From Microbacterium sediminis (GTDB taxonomy: Bacteria; Actinomycetota; Actinomycetes; Actinomycetales; Microbacteriaceae), in the NCBI RefSeq assembly GCF_004564075.1, contig NZ_CP038256.1:2108001-2172000 (forward strand): a stretch of DNA of 64,000 bases, written 5' to 3'. A model generated the notes under the pieces. That model was not told where the DNA came from and did not search any database. It saw nothing but the letters and a program-made list of their open reading frames with translations. A program made the translations under genes and the position numbers. Positions 18,157-27,417 of this stretch are shown here, one piece after another. Position 1 is the first letter of the stretch. Every line of letters begins with the position of its first letter.

Positions 18157-19198
18157 CGAGGATGCCCTCCTGCGCCGACAGGTCGAAGAGGTCGGCTGCG
18201 TCGAGATCGATGTCGAGGATGTCGTCGAAGAGCGCCTGGGTCGAGGCGACCCCCTTCTCTGTGATCTCCAGCAGCCCGCCTTCGTTGAGGTCGGCGCCTC
18301 GCTCGATGAGGTCGGCCCAGACGACGGCGCCGTCGACCTGGGACTCCCGCTCGAGACCGAGCTGGTCGCCGTAGACCTCGTACACGAGCTCGCCCGCGGC
18401 CTCGGGATCCGCGATGAAGTCCTCGGCGCTGGCGAGGGTGCCCCGCAGGATCGCCTTGATCTGCTCGAGCTTGTCCGGATCCTCCAGCGAGTCCTCGCGC
18501 ACGACGAGGATGCTGCTCCACCGGTTGTAGCCGTAGTCGGCCACGGCGAACGACGTGGTCGGCGTGCCCTGGGCCTCGAGAACGACGGGGACGTTGCCGA
18601 GCGTCGTGTACAGCGCGTCCACCTGGTCCGTGACCAGGGGCGTCGCGGAGCCGTCGACGGTGACGATCTCGATGTCGGCCGTGTCGACTCCCACCCATTC
18701 CAGGAAGGGCAGCAGCGTCACCTCCTGCCCTGTGGTGACGCCGATGCGCGTGCCCGCCAGGTCCTCGATCTCCTCGATGCCGGAGTCGGCGAGCATGGTG
18801 ATGCTCGTCGAGGAGAACTGGTACAGGGCGGCGACGCCGACCAGGGGCGCGCCGTTGCGCACGGCGTCGGCGAGGGTCTGCGTCGACATCAGCCCGACCA
18901 GGGCGCCGCCGCCGACAATCTGCGCGTCCACGGTCACGTCAGGGCCGCCGGGAAGGATCTCGAGCTCGATGCCCTCGTCCTCGAAGTACCCCTTCTCGTC
19001 GCCGAGGACGTAGACGCCGTTCTCGATGTTCGGAAGCCACCCCAGCTGCAGAGCGGCCGGCGCGAGCTCGTCGGAGCCCTGCCCGCCTGGGGCGGGCGCC
19101 GAGCACCCGGTGAGCGCGAGGGCGAGGCCCGCGCCGGCGACGAGAGCGGTGATCCGGCGCACGGTGCCGGGGACCGGGACAGAGGGTGTGGTCGACAT
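18149..19198 (-). CDS. ABC transporter substrate-binding lipoprotein (NMT1/THI5-like)
   Basis: 349 residues with a lipoprotein signal peptide ending ALTGC (Cys32). The mature protein belongs to the NMT1/THI5-like periplasmic-binding family ([29 protein letters not shown]), whose members bind thiamine pyrimidine precursors, nitrate, sulfonates, riboflavin or nucleobase-like compounds. The gene heads an operon with ATPase, fused permease and nucleoside-hydrolase-like gene. A GlnR-type box and an AATCGATT operator lie upstream. The substrate is not determinable here; a purine derivative is the contextual guess. Confidence 0.85.
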   Translation of the reverse strand: MSTTPSVPVPGTVRRITALVAGAGLALALTGCSAPAPGGQGSDELAPAALQLGWLPNIENGVYVLGDEKGYFEDEGIELEILPGGPDVTVDAQIVGGGALVGLMSTQTLADAVRNGAPLVGVAALYQFSSTSITMLADSGIEEIEDLAGTRIGVTTGQEVTLLPFLEWVGVDTADIEIVTVDGSATPLVTDQVDALYTTLGNVPVVLEAQGTPTTSFAVADYGYNRWSSILVVREDSLEDPDKLEQIKAILRGTLASAEDFIADPEAAGELVYEVYGDQLGLERESQVDGAVVWADLIERGADLNEGGLLEITEKGVASTQALFDDILDIDLDAADLFDLSAQEGILGE

Positions 19199-19281
19199 GG
19201 TGGGGTCTCCAGAGATGATCGGAATCGGGGCTTGCGAGAGGGGGCGAGGCTGCGATCCGCATCATGGCACTGTCGCTGCCA

Positions 19282-19289
19282 AATCGATT
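19282..19289. promoter_or_regulatory. AATCGATT operator upstream of the ABC operon (LacI-type site)
   Basis: AATCGATT, a palindrome with the central CG typical of LacI-family operators, 84 bases before the start of the substrate-binding protein gene. The same 8-mer occurs between the amidohydrolase and the LacI regulator genes. Confidence 0.55.
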
Positions 19290-19342
19290 CTGCACGGAGG
19301 ACGCGGTCGTCTCCCAGGGATGCGAAAAGGCTTATCGAGAAC

Positions 19343-19358
19343 GTAACGAGGCGGAAAC
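19343..19358. promoter_or_regulatory. GlnR-type box upstream of the ABC operon
   Basis: GTAAC at 19343-19347, six bases, GAAAC at 19354-19358: an exact match to the actinobacterial GlnR half-site pair GTnAC-n6-GAAAC, about 145 bases before the start codon of the minus-strand operon. Confidence 0.65.
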
Positions 19359-19379
19359 TTGCTCTCCGGGCGTCACCGG

Positions 19380-20750
19380 TCAGCCGATCAGCGCGGCCAG
19401 CTCACGCTGCCGGACCGCCGCGCGGGCACGGATCTCGCTCACGTCCGCGGTCAGCACCTCGCCGTCCTTGACGACGACGGCCCCGTCGACCAGGACGTGC
19501 CGCACATCGCGCCCGCTGGCGCATTCGTAGAGGAAAGCCTCCGCGGACGCGTACGCGGCGGCGTCGGGACCGTCGGTCCGCAGCACGACGATGTCGGCGC
19601 GCTTTCCGACCTGGAGCGTGCCGACGCGGTCCTGGATGCCCATGGCACGAGCACCGCCGACGATGGCCATCCCCAGGATCTCCTCGCCGCGCACGCCGTT
19701 ACGGTTGTGCACGGGCGTGGCCTCGACGTGCTGCTGCCCGACGCGGGCGAGCATCGCGACACGGAACAGGTCGAGCGTGCCCAGCCCTGCCACCCCGTCC
19801 GTGCCGAGCCCGATGGACACCCCCCGACGCCACATCCGCAGTGCCGGAGGCGTGCCGATGGAGTAGTTGCCCTTGGCGCAGTGCGCCGCGGAGACGCCAT
19901 GGCGGGCATAGGCGTCGATGTCCTGATCGTCCACCAGGATCGAATGCGCGCCGTGCAGGGCGCTGTCGAAGACCCCCTGCTCGATCAGATGGTCGATGGG
20001 GCGGCGCCCGAACCGCTCCAGGGCGAAATCGATCTCGTACGTCCCCTCCACGAGGTGGGTGTGAACCTTGACACCGCGCGCGGAGGCTTCGCGGTGGATG
20101 CCCGAGACCAACTCCGGGCTGCAGGTGATGATCTGCCGGAGCGACATGCCGGCGGTCACCCGCGTCGACCCGTCCGCCGCCGCGGGCAGGCGCTCGACGA
20201 GGGCGACGTTCTCCGCGATCGCCTCGTCCGTGCTCATCTGCATGCTCGCCGGGATCCGGTCGCCGCCGTCCATCGTGCTCAGCGACACGGAGCCCCGGAT
20301 GCCGCTCCGCCACGCCGCGGCGGCCATCGCGTCGGGATGCGGGCCTCCCGCCTCGAAGAAGGCGGTGGTGCCGGTCTGGAGCATCGCCGTGTAGGCCAGC
20401 ATCCCGGACAGCTCGACATCCTCGGGGGTCAGATTCGCCTCGAACGGCACGAGGTACTCGCGCCAGGTGGGCACCCGCAGCGCCCCGCTCTTGGCGAGCG
20501 TCGGGAGCAGCCCGCGCATGAGGCTCTGCGCGGTATGCAGATGGGCGTCGGTTAGCCCGGGGATGACGATGTCCCCGGCCGCGTGGATCCGCTCCGAGGA
20601 GACCCATTCGGCCGTCACGTCCGAGGTCTCCCCGATGCCGACGATCACCCCGTCCTTGATCGCCACGGCCCCGTCGGAGAAGACGCGCGCCTCCTCGTCG
20701 AAGGTGACGACATGGGCGTTCTGGATGATCCGGTCCGCGGTCTGGGGCAT
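19380..20750 (-). CDS. Amidohydrolase-family deaminase (SsnA/guanine-deaminase-like)
   Basis: 456 residues from ATG 20750, chosen over an upstream ATG because GGAGGAAG lies five bases before it. A TIM-barrel metal-dependent hydrolase: metal ligands His70/His72 in DAHLHTAQ, later His in KVHTHLVEG and LHGAHSI, and the catalytic Asp in GLGTDGVAG. The C terminus (VGKRADIVVLR, VLVDGAVVVKDG) completes the small beta-sandwich. Relatives deaminate guanine, 8-oxoguanine, cytosine, s-triazines or similar rings. It faces a LacI-type regulator with an AATCGATT site between them, so its substrate may be the inducer. The exact ring substrate is unknown. Confidence 0.85.
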   Translation of the reverse strand: MPQTADRIIQNAHVVTFDEEARVFSDGAVAIKDGVIVGIGETSDVTAEWVSSERIHAAGDIVIPGLTDAHLHTAQSLMRGLLPTLAKSGALRVPTWREYLVPFEANLTPEDVELSGMLAYTAMLQTGTTAFFEAGGPHPDAMAAAAWRSGIRGSVSLSTMDGGDRIPASMQMSTDEAIAENVALVERLPAAADGSTRVTAGMSLRQIITCSPELVSGIHREASARGVKVHTHLVEGTYEIDFALERFGRRPIDHLIEQGVFDSALHGAHSILVDDQDIDAYARHGVSAAHCAKGNYSIGTPPALRMWRRGVSIGLGTDGVAGLGTLDLFRVAMLARVGQQHVEATPVHNRNGVRGEEILGMAIVGGARAMGIQDRVGTLQVGKRADIVVLRTDGPDAAAYASAEAFLYECASGRDVRHVLVDGAVVVKDGEVLTADVSEIRARAAVRQRELAALIG

Positions 20751-20791
20751 AACTTCCTCCGGTCTGAGACGATTTGCCGAGCTCATGCGAC

Positions 20792-20801
20792 GAATCGATT
20801 C
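20792..20801. promoter_or_regulatory. GAATCGATTC palindrome between amidohydrolase and LacI-type regulator
   Basis: A perfect 10-bp palindrome 42 bases before the amidohydrolase ATG. Its core AATCGATT is the same as at 19282-19289. It probably binds the adjacent LacI-family protein. Confidence 0.65.
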
Positions 20802-20857
20802 CGCATGGTCACGGCATGTCTACCACACGGCCGTCGGAGCACTGCGGGCCCCCGGCC

Positions 20858-20868
20858 TAGGATCGATT
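20858..20868 (+). promoter_or_regulatory. Promoter -10 of the LacI-type gene with an overlapping operator-like GATCGATT
   Basis: TAGGAT at 20858-20863 is a plausible -10 box; GATCGATT at 20861-20868 matches the AATCGATT operator at 7 of 8 bases and overlaps it, as expected for autorepression. Confidence 0.4.
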
Positions 20869-20895
20869 GACCGCCGCATAGCCGAAAGCCGACCG

Positions 20896-21909
20896 ATGAC
20901 CCCGTCCCCTCCCCGCGCGACGATCGCCGACGTCGCCGCCGCCGCCGGCGTCTCCCGCACGACCGTGTCCGTGGCGCTGTCCGGACGGGGACGCGTGGAC
21001 GCCCGCACCCGCGAGCACGTCAAGGCCGTCGCCGCCGCGCTCGACTACCGCCCGAGCGTGCGTGCCCAGCGCCTCCGCTCCGGCGTCTCCCACACCGTCG
21101 GCCTGGTGACCGCGCTGCCGGACGAGGTGGTCGGCAAAGACTCGCGCATGAGCTTCCTGCTGGAGCTGGGAGTGCCGCTTGCCCGCGCCCTGCTCGAGCG
21201 CGGCTACTCGACCCTCCTGCTGCCCCCGGCGAAGAGCGGGAGCCACCTCGACAACATCGACGCGGATGCGGCGGTCGTCCTGGATCCGCGCGCGGACGAC
21301 CCCCTGATCGAGGGCTTCCGCAGCCGCGGTCTCCAGGTCATCACGATCGGCGACGCCCCGGGCATCCAGGCCGACGGCGTGGTCGACCGCGGGACGAGCG
21401 ACGCCGAGGTCGCCATCGGCCACCTCGTCGACAACGGCGCGACGAACATCGTCGCGCTGTCCACCGTCGAACAGCACTCGCTCGCGTCCAGCCTGCGCAG
21501 CTACGCGCTCGGGCCGCGCCCCGACGGCGTGCGGCTTCGGCTCGTCGAGATCTCAGCCGACGCCGGCGAGGAAGGCGGCAAGGCGCGCGCCCGCGATCTG
21601 CTCCGCGACGACCCGTCGATCGACGCGATCTACGCCCCGATCGACGCCTTCGCCGTAGGCGCCCTGCACGCCGCGCAGGAAGCCGGGATGCGCGTCCCGG
21701 ACGACATCATGATCATCACGAACTACGACGGCCCCCGCGCGCACGCGACCACTCCTGCGCTGACCGCGCTGAACCTGCAACTGCCCGCGTTCGCCGATGC
21801 CGCGGTGAGCCTGCTGATCGACTGCCTCACCGACCCCCGGGCCGAGCGGCGCACGATCCCCGCGCCCCGGCCGGAGGTCGTCCAGCGCGCCTCGACGAGA
21901 CGCGCCTGA
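20896..21909 (+). CDS. LacI-family transcriptional regulator
   Basis: 337 residues. The helix-turn-helix ATIADVAAAAGVSRTTVSVAL spans residues 8-28, with the hinge helix at about 45-60 (YRPSVRAQRLRSG), followed by a periplasmic-binding-protein-like effector domain of two lobes. LacI proteins repress until a small ligand, often a sugar or purine, binds. Its divergent position to the amidohydrolase and three AATCGATT-like sites (19282, 20792, 20861) suggest that it controls the amidohydrolase, the ABC operon and itself. The ligand is unknown. Confidence 0.92.
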   Translation: MTPSPPRATIADVAAAAGVSRTTVSVALSGRGRVDARTREHVKAVAAALDYRPSVRAQRLRSGVSHTVGLVTALPDEVVGKDSRMSFLLELGVPLARALLERGYSTLLLPPAKSGSHLDNIDADAAVVLDPRADDPLIEGFRSRGLQVITIGDAPGIQADGVVDRGTSDAEVAIGHLVDNGATNIVALSTVEQHSLASSLRSYALGPRPDGVRLRLVEISADAGEEGGKARARDLLRDDPSIDAIYAPIDAFAVGALHAAQEAGMRVPDDIMIITNYDGPRAHATTPALTALNLQLPAFADAAVSLLIDCLTDPRAERRTIPAPRPEVVQRASTRRA

Positions 21910-21939
21910 TCGCGCGGCCGCCGCCGTGCGGGAGCGCGT

Positions 21940-21955
21940 GTAACCACGGCGAAAC
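21940..21955 (+). promoter_or_regulatory. GlnR-type box upstream of the second ABC/deaminase operon
   Basis: GTAAC at 21940-21944, six bases, GAAAC at 21951-21955: an exact GTnAC-n6-GAAAC pair, 117 bases before the start of the next gene. It stands only 31 bases after the LacI gene stop, in the intergenic space. Confidence 0.65.
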
Positions 21956-22071
21956 ACCCCGCCGGTGTTCGCGAAATCTGCGTCTCCTAGCGTCTACTCA
22001 CGCGCGCCGCCGAGGACACGGAGCGGGGCGTCGACACCCGAAGCGGTCCCGTCGACCTGGAGACACATCAC

Positions 22072-23142
22072 ATGACCTTCCGCACCTCTCGCACACGGCG
22101 CGCATCCGTCGCGCTGCTGGGCACCGCCGCCGCGGTGCTCGCCCTGGCCGCCTGCTCGACCGGCGACGACGACGCCTCGTCCGAGCCGGGCGCCGCCGCC
22201 GAGGGCTTCGGCGACATCACTCTGCAGCTCAGCTGGATCTTCAACGAGGAGTTCGCCGGCGAGTACGTCGCCGACTCCGAGGGCTATTTTGCCGAGGCCG
22301 GCTTCGACTCGGTCACGCTCGTCCCCGGCCCGTCCACGGGCGTCGCGGAGCTGCTCAGCGGCACCGCCGACATCGCGCTGAGCGACTCCGTGGCGGTCGG
22401 CACCGCCATCGCGAACGAGAGCGCGCCGCTGAAGATCATCGGCGCGACGTTCCAGGCCAACCCGTTCACGATCCTCTCCCTCGGCGACGGCGGGAACATC
22501 GCCGCCCCGGAGGACCTGATCGGCAAGAAGATCGGCGTGCAGGACTCCAACACGTCGCTGTTCAACGCGCTGCTGGCGGCCAACGGCATCGACGCCTCCG
22601 AGGTCGAGGTCGTCCCTGTCCAGTACGACCCCGCTCCCCTCGTCAACGGCGAGGTCGACGGCTTCGTGGCGTATCTCACGAACGAGGCGATCACCGTCGA
22701 GATGATGGGCCTGGACACCGTGAACCTGCCCTTCGCGGAGAACGGCCTGCCCTTCGTCGCCGAGACGTTCACCGTCACGCAGGAGACCCTCGACAGCCAG
22801 CCGGAGATGCTGAAGGCGTTCCTCACGGCCGAGATCCGCGGCTGGACCGACGCCGTCGCCGACCCGCAGCTCGGCGCCGACCTCGCCATGGAGACCTACG
22901 GCACCGACCTGGATCTCGACCCGGAGAAGACCCTCGCTGGCTCCGAGGCGCAGAACGCCCTCGTGACCTCGGCGGACACGGAGGAGCACGGCCTCTTCGT
23001 GATCACCGAGGAGCTGCAGGAGATGACCATCGAGAGCCTCGCCGGTGCCGGCATCGAGATCACCGCCGACCAGCTGTTCGACCTCAGCCTGCTGGAAGAG
23101 GTCTACGCAGACAACCCAGAGCTCGTCAGCTACGCGGGCTGA
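22072..23142 (+). CDS. ABC transporter substrate-binding lipoprotein (NMT1/THI5-like), second system
   Basis: 356 residues with signal peptide and lipobox LAAC (Cys28). ITLQLSWIFNEEFAGEYVADSEGYFAEAG is the NMT1/THI5-type opening of the mature protein, divergent from the binding protein at 18149-19198. A Shine-Dalgarno TGGAG precedes the ATG. First gene of a six-gene plus-strand operon (binding protein, ATPase, two permeases, two deaminases). The co-transcribed adenine/adenosine deaminase makes a purine or nucleoside the likely cargo (inference). Confidence 0.85.
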   Translation: MTFRTSRTRRASVALLGTAAAVLALAACSTGDDDASSEPGAAAEGFGDITLQLSWIFNEEFAGEYVADSEGYFAEAGFDSVTLVPGPSTGVAELLSGTADIALSDSVAVGTAIANESAPLKIIGATFQANPFTILSLGDGGNIAAPEDLIGKKIGVQDSNTSLFNALLAANGIDASEVEVVPVQYDPAPLVNGEVDGFVAYLTNEAITVEMMGLDTVNLPFAENGLPFVAETFTVTQETLDSQPEMLKAFLTAEIRGWTDAVADPQLGADLAMETYGTDLDLDPEKTLAGSEAQNALVTSADTEEHGLFVITEELQEMTIESLAGAGIEITADQLFDLSLLEEVYADNPELVSYAG

Positions 23143-23166
23143 TCACCGAACCACAAGGAAGCACCC

Positions 23167-23991
23167 GTGACAGACACGGCCACGCAGGCCGGTGCCCAGG
23201 CGAACGCCCTGGGCACCGGCCTGCAGATCACCGCCCTCAACAAGTCGTTCCGCGTGGGACGACGCACGGTCGTCGCCCTGCAGGACGCCGACCTGCACAC
23301 CGATCAGGGTACGTTCCTCTCGCTCCTCGGCCCGTCCGGCTGCGGCAAGTCCACGATCCTGCGGATCCTCGCCGGCCTCGAGGAGCCCACCAGCGGCACC
23401 ACCCGGGTGGACGGCAAGAGCCCGCGGCAACTGCGCAAGGAGAACGCGCTGGGCATCGCGTTCCAGGACTCCGCGCTGCTGCCGTGGCGCAGCGTCGAGG
23501 CGAACATCCGGCTGCCGTTCGAGGTCGCGGGCAGGCCCGTCGACCACGCGTACGTGCGCGAGATGATCGACCTCGTCGGCCTGACCGGGTTCGAGAAGGC
23601 CAAGCCCGCCCAGCTGTCCGGCGGCATGCGGCAGCGCGTCTCGATCGCCCGGTCGCTCATCCTGAAGCCCGAGGTGCTGCTGTTCGACGAGCCCTTTGGC
23701 GCGCTGGACGACATGACGCGCCAGAGGCTGAACCTCGAGCTGCTGCGGATCTGGACCGAGAAGCCCGCCACCACCCTCCTGGTCACGCACGGCATCTCGG
23801 AGGCGATCTTCCTCAGCGACAAGGTGGCGGTGATGAGCCCGCGCCCCGGACGGATCAAGGCCGTCATGGACATCGACCTGCCGCGGCCCCGCACGCCGGA
23901 GCTGATGCGCACGCCCGAGTTCCACGCCTACGTGGACGAGGCCTCCGAGCTGCTCTTCGGCGCCGACGGCGCCGCGACCGATGACCTCTGA
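23167..23991 (+). CDS. ABC transporter ATP-binding protein, second system
   Basis: 274 residues from a GTG start. Walker [10 protein letters not shown] at residues 55-63, Q-loop [14 protein letters not shown], signature [12 protein letters not shown], Walker [15 protein letters not shown]-loop VTHGISEA. It belongs to the same SsuB/TauB-like class as the ATPase at 17353-18156, so the two transporters are paralogous. It overlaps the next permease gene by 11 bases. Confidence 0.93.
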   Translation: MTDTATQAGAQANALGTGLQITALNKSFRVGRRTVVALQDADLHTDQGTFLSLLGPSGCGKSTILRILAGLEEPTSGTTRVDGKSPRQLRKENALGIAFQDSALLPWRSVEANIRLPFEVAGRPVDHAYVREMIDLVGLTGFEKAKPAQLSGGMRQRVSIARSLILKPEVLLFDEPFGALDDMTRQRLNLELLRIWTEKPATTLLVTHGISEAIFLSDKVAVMSPRPGRIKAVMDIDLPRPRTPELMRTPEFHAYVDEASELLFGADGAATDDL

Positions 23992-24805
23992 GACGGGCGG
24001 GGCCCGCCGCGTCGGCCGACTGCCCGCGCCGGTCGTCGGCGTGCTCGGCGTCGTCGCGATCGTCGCGCTGTGGTGGGTCCTGGCGCTCACCGTGTTCTCG
24101 GACGTCGGCGGCCGGGGCGTGCAGGCGGTCCCCACGCCGCCGCAGGTGATCGCCGCGATGGTCGAGTCGGGCGGGGAGTTCTACGTGCGCAACTTCTCGG
24201 TCACCCTCGCCGAGGCGGGCATCGGCTATCTGTGGGGCAACAGCCTCGCGCTGGCCGCGTCCGCGCTCGTGCTGCTCGTGCCGCGGCTCGAACCGGTGAT
24301 CATGCAGCTGGCGATCCTCACCTACTGCGTCCCGATCGTGGCGATCGGGATCCTCCTCGTCGTCATCATCCCGCTGCCGCGAGCGGGCGAGCCCGCGGGC
24401 AACGCGGTGTTCCTCGCCGCACTGTCGGTGTTCTTCACCACGGTGGTGGGCGCGCTGCTCGGCCTCAAGGCGGCGGATCGCAGCGCTCTCGACGTCGTCG
24501 CCGTCTACGGAGGATCCCGGCTCACGCAGCTGCGCAAGGTGCGGGTCATCGCGGCCCTCCCCGCGATCCTCAACGCATTGCAGATCGCCGTTCCCGCGGC
24601 GTTCCTCGGCGCCGTGCTCGGGGAGTTCTTCGGCAAGGTGCAGCTCGGCGTGGGGCCCGCGATGATCGCGGCACAGCAGGGGCTCGACGCGCCCCGGCTC
24701 TGGGGCATCGCGCTCGTGTCGGGTCTCGTCGCCCTCGCGGGGTACGGGGCCATCGGGCTGGCCTCGCGGGCGATCGCCCCCTGGTCGAGAGGAGGAACGC
24801 GATGA
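23981..24805 (+). CDS. ABC transporter permease 1, second system
   Basis: 274 residues with about six membrane helices and one BPD_transp_1 domain; the coupling loop [18 protein letters not shown] (near 166-183) docks onto the ATPase. Its sequence corresponds to the first half of the fused permease of the other system. The stop overlaps the following ATG (ATGA), indicating coupled translation with the partner permease. Confidence 0.9.
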   Translation: MTSETGGARRVGRLPAPVVGVLGVVAIVALWWVLALTVFSDVGGRGVQAVPTPPQVIAAMVESGGEFYVRNFSVTLAEAGIGYLWGNSLALAASALVLLVPRLEPVIMQLAILTYCVPIVAIGILLVVIIPLPRAGEPAGNAVFLAALSVFFTTVVGALLGLKAADRSALDVVAVYGGSRLTQLRKVRVIAALPAILNALQIAVPAAFLGAVLGEFFGKVQLGVGPAMIAAQQGLDAPRLWGIALVSGLVALAGYGAIGLASRAIAPWSRGGTR

Positions 24806-25680
24806 GCGGATCCCACACGGCCGCACTGTCCCAGGTCGCCACCGTCGAGGCGCCCGCACTGGCCGCGAAGGTCCGCGCCGACGCCCGCCGCGCGACGATG
24901 AAGGCGCTCGGGTCGAGCCTGCTGACCTTCGCGCTGACCATCGTGACGGTGCTGGTCCTGTGGCAGGGGACGCTGTCCCTCTTCGGCGTCAGCGCCTACG
25001 TGGGCAAGGGGCCTGCCGACGTCTGGACGTTCCTCGTCAGCGCGCCCGACGCCGCGGCGAACCGGGCCCAGCTGTTCGGCCAGCTGGGCGAGACGCTCGG
25101 CGACGCGGCGATCGGCTTCGTCGCAGGCCTCGTCGTCGCGCTCCTCGTCGCGATGCTGTTCCAGCTCAGCAACGGCGCCGAGCAGGCGCTCATGCCCCTC
25201 GCCATGCTGCTGCGCTCGGTACCGCTCGTCGCGATGGCGCCCGTGATCATCCTGATCTTCCAGCGCAGCTTCGTGACGGTCGCGGTCATCGGGGGCATCG
25301 TGGTGCTCTTCCCCGCGCTCGTGAACATCGTCTTCGGGCTGCGCTCCTCGTCGCCGCTGATGAACGACGTCATCGCCGTCTACGGCGGATCCGCGTGGAC
25401 CGCGCTGCGCAAGGTCGCCCTGCCGAACGCGCTGCCCTCCCTGCTGGCGGCCGTGCGGATCTCCGTCCCGGGCGCGATCACCGGCGCCCTCCTGGCCGAA
25501 TGGCTGGCGGTCGGCGGCGGGATCGGCGGCAGCGTCGGCGCCTATCAGGCACAGGCGCAGTTCTCCGCCCTGTGGACGGCCGTCGTGCTCGTCACCGCCG
25601 CCGCGCTGGTCATCTACAACATCGTCGCCGTCGTCGAGTCGATCGTGCTCGCCCGCATGGGCATGGCCGACCGCTCCTGA
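24802..25680 (+). CDS. ABC transporter permease 2, second system
   Basis: 292 residues from ATG 24802, which is preceded by GAGGAGG. An N-terminal cytoplasmic stretch of about 40 residues is followed by about six helices and the coupling loop VIAVYGGSAWTALRKVAL. It corresponds to the second half of the fused permease at 15737-17356 and should form a heterodimer with permease 1. Confidence 0.9.
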   Translation: MSGSHTAALSQVATVEAPALAAKVRADARRATMKALGSSLLTFALTIVTVLVLWQGTLSLFGVSAYVGKGPADVWTFLVSAPDAAANRAQLFGQLGETLGDAAIGFVAGLVVALLVAMLFQLSNGAEQALMPLAMLLRSVPLVAMAPVIILIFQRSFVTVAVIGGIVVLFPALVNIVFGLRSSSPLMNDVIAVYGGSAWTALRKVALPNALPSLLAAVRISVPGAITGALLAEWLAVGGGIGGSVGAYQAQAQFSALWTAVVLVTAAALVIYNIVAVVESIVLARMGMADRS

Positions 25681-25697
25681 TCTCCCCGAAGGACTCC

Positions 25698-26747
25698 ATG
25701 TCTCACACCACCGCTCCCCCGTCGCTGCGCGAGTTCGCCTTCGGGCTGCCCAAGGCCGAGCTGCACTTGCACCTGGAGGGCACGCTCGAGCCCGAGCTGA
25801 AGTTCGCCCTGGCCGCGCGCAACGGCGTCGAGCTCGCGGAGAAGACCGTGTCGGAGGTGACGGCGACCTACGACTTCACGGATCTGACGAGCTTCCTCGC
25901 CGTCTACTACCCGGCGATGCGCGTGCTGCAGACCGCCGAGGACTTCCACGACCTGGCGTGGGCGTACCTGCAGCGGGCGAAGGAGCACGGCGTCGTGCAC
26001 GTCGAGATGTTCTTCGATCCGCAGGCCCACACCAGCAGGGGCGTCCCCTTCGACACGGTGGTCTCCGGCTATCGTCGCGCCGCGGTCCGGGCGCAGCGCG
26101 AGCTCGGCGTCTCGGCGGAGCTGATCCTCTGCTTCCTGCGGGACTTCTCCGCCGAGTACGCCATGGCGACGCTGATGGAAGCGCTGCCCTACAAGGCCTG
26201 GATCGTCGGCGTCGGACTCGACTCCGACGAGCGCGACAACCCGCCGGCGAAGTTCGCGGAGGTGTTCGCCCGCGCCAAGGCCGAGGGCTTCCTGACCACG
26301 ATGCACTGCGACATCGACCAGGCGGGCTCCCTCGAGAACATCCGCACCGTCATCGAGGAGATCGGCGTGGACCGCATCGACCACGGGACGAACATCGTGG
26401 AGGACCCCGAGCTCGTCGAGCTGGCCAGGCAGCGCGGACTCGGGTTCACCTGCTGCCCCGTGTCCAACTCGTTCGTCACCGAGCAGATGAAGACCGACGA
26501 GATCGTCGGGCTCCTGCGCCGGGGCGTGAAGGTGACGGTCAACTCCGACGACCCGGCCTACTTCGGCGCCTATGTCGCCGACAACTACATCGCCCTCGCC
26601 GAGAAGGCGGGCCTCAGCCATGCCGATCTCGCGCAGCTGGCGATCAACTCCTTCGACGCCTCCTGGATGACCCCCGCCCGGCGCACCGCTCACGTCGACG
26701 CGGTGCGCCGCTACGCGGCGGAGCACGGCGTGACGCTGCCGTCCTGA
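25698..26747 (+). CDS. Adenine/adenosine deaminase family protein with altered HxGE motif
   Basis: 349 residues, ADA-family TIM barrel that would convert adenine or adenosine to hypoxanthine or inosine. Metal ligands His23/His25 are in ELHLHLEG, another His in RIDHGTNIVE, and the metal Asp in TVNSDDPAYFGAY, a form typical of bacterial/fungal adenine deaminases. The usual catalytic HAGE is replaced by His203-Cys-Asp-Ile-Asp207, so the proton-donating Glu is missing from its expected place. It starts 17 bases after permease 2, in the same operon. Adenine deaminase is slightly favoured over adenosine deaminase; a novel 6-aminopurine deaminase is possible. Confidence 0.78.
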   Translation: MSHTTAPPSLREFAFGLPKAELHLHLEGTLEPELKFALAARNGVELAEKTVSEVTATYDFTDLTSFLAVYYPAMRVLQTAEDFHDLAWAYLQRAKEHGVVHVEMFFDPQAHTSRGVPFDTVVSGYRRAAVRAQRELGVSAELILCFLRDFSAEYAMATLMEALPYKAWIVGVGLDSDERDNPPAKFAEVFARAKAEGFLTTMHCDIDQAGSLENIRTVIEEIGVDRIDHGTNIVEDPELVELARQRGLGFTCCPVSNSFVTEQMKTDEIVGLLRRGVKVTVNSDDPAYFGAYVADNYIALAEKAGLSHADLAQLAINSFDASWMTPARRTAHVDAVRRYAAEHGVTLPS

Positions 26748-26790
26748 CGCCGAGCCCCCGCCCCGCAGCACCGTCCTCCCCGGAGAGAAC

Positions 26791-27408
26791 ATGACCGCCG
26801 ACGCCCTCGCCACCTCGTTCACCCTGCGGCTGCCCGAGTGGCTCGAACGGGAGCTGCCGCGGCTCCCCGAGATCCTCCCCGACGTCGACGGGCGCATGGC
26901 GCTGGTCAATCGGCTCGCGCGCCGCAACTTCGCGGAGGGCAACGGCGGCCCCTTCGCCGCCCTCGTCGTCGAGCGGGAGACCGGGCGGCTCGTGTCCGTG
27001 GGAGTGAACGTCGTGCTCTCCACCGGGATCTCTTCCGGCCACGCCGAGGTGGTGGCCCTCGGCCTGGCACAGCAGCGGGTGGGCGGCTGGGACCTGGCCG
27101 CCGCGCACCTGCCCGAGCACGAGCTGGTCGTCAACTGGCGCCCCTGCGTGCAGTGCTACGGCGCGACGATGTGGTCGGGTGTGACCTCGCTCGTGGTCGC
27201 CGGCTCCGGGCCCGAGCTCGAGGAGCTGTCCGGGTTCGACGAGGGCCCGATGCGCGAGGACTGGGACGAGCAGTTCCGCCGCCGCGGCATCTCGGTCGTC
27301 TCCGGGGTGCGGCGCGACGAGGCGCTCGACGTCTATCGCGAGTACGGGGCGTGGGTCGCCGCGCACGACGGCGTCGTCTACAACGCCCGCGCCTCGCGAC
27401 CGGAGTGA
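26791..27408 (+). CDS. Nucleoside/nucleobase deaminase, cytidine-deaminase fold
   Basis: 205 residues. Zinc motifs are His84-Ala-Glu86 (GHAEVVAL) and Pro-Cys119-x-x-Cys122 (RPCVQCYGA), so the enzyme should be active. It is about 50 residues longer than the guanine deaminase at 13377-13853 and has an N-terminal extension (SFTLRLPEWLERELPR) typical of a distinct actinobacterial group. It follows the adenine deaminase by 43 bases and ends 9 bases before the convergent hpxO. The ring it deaminates is not known; guanine, cytosine or a related purine fits the setting. Confidence 0.78.
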   Translation: MTADALATSFTLRLPEWLERELPRLPEILPDVDGRMALVNRLARRNFAEGNGGPFAALVVERETGRLVSVGVNVVLSTGISSGHAEVVALGLAQQRVGGWDLAAAHLPEHELVVNWRPCVQCYGATMWSGVTSLVVAGSGPELEELSGFDEGPMREDWDEQFRRRGISVVSGVRRDEALDVYREYGAWVAAHDGVVYNARASRPE

Positions 27409-27417
27409 CGCCCTCGC

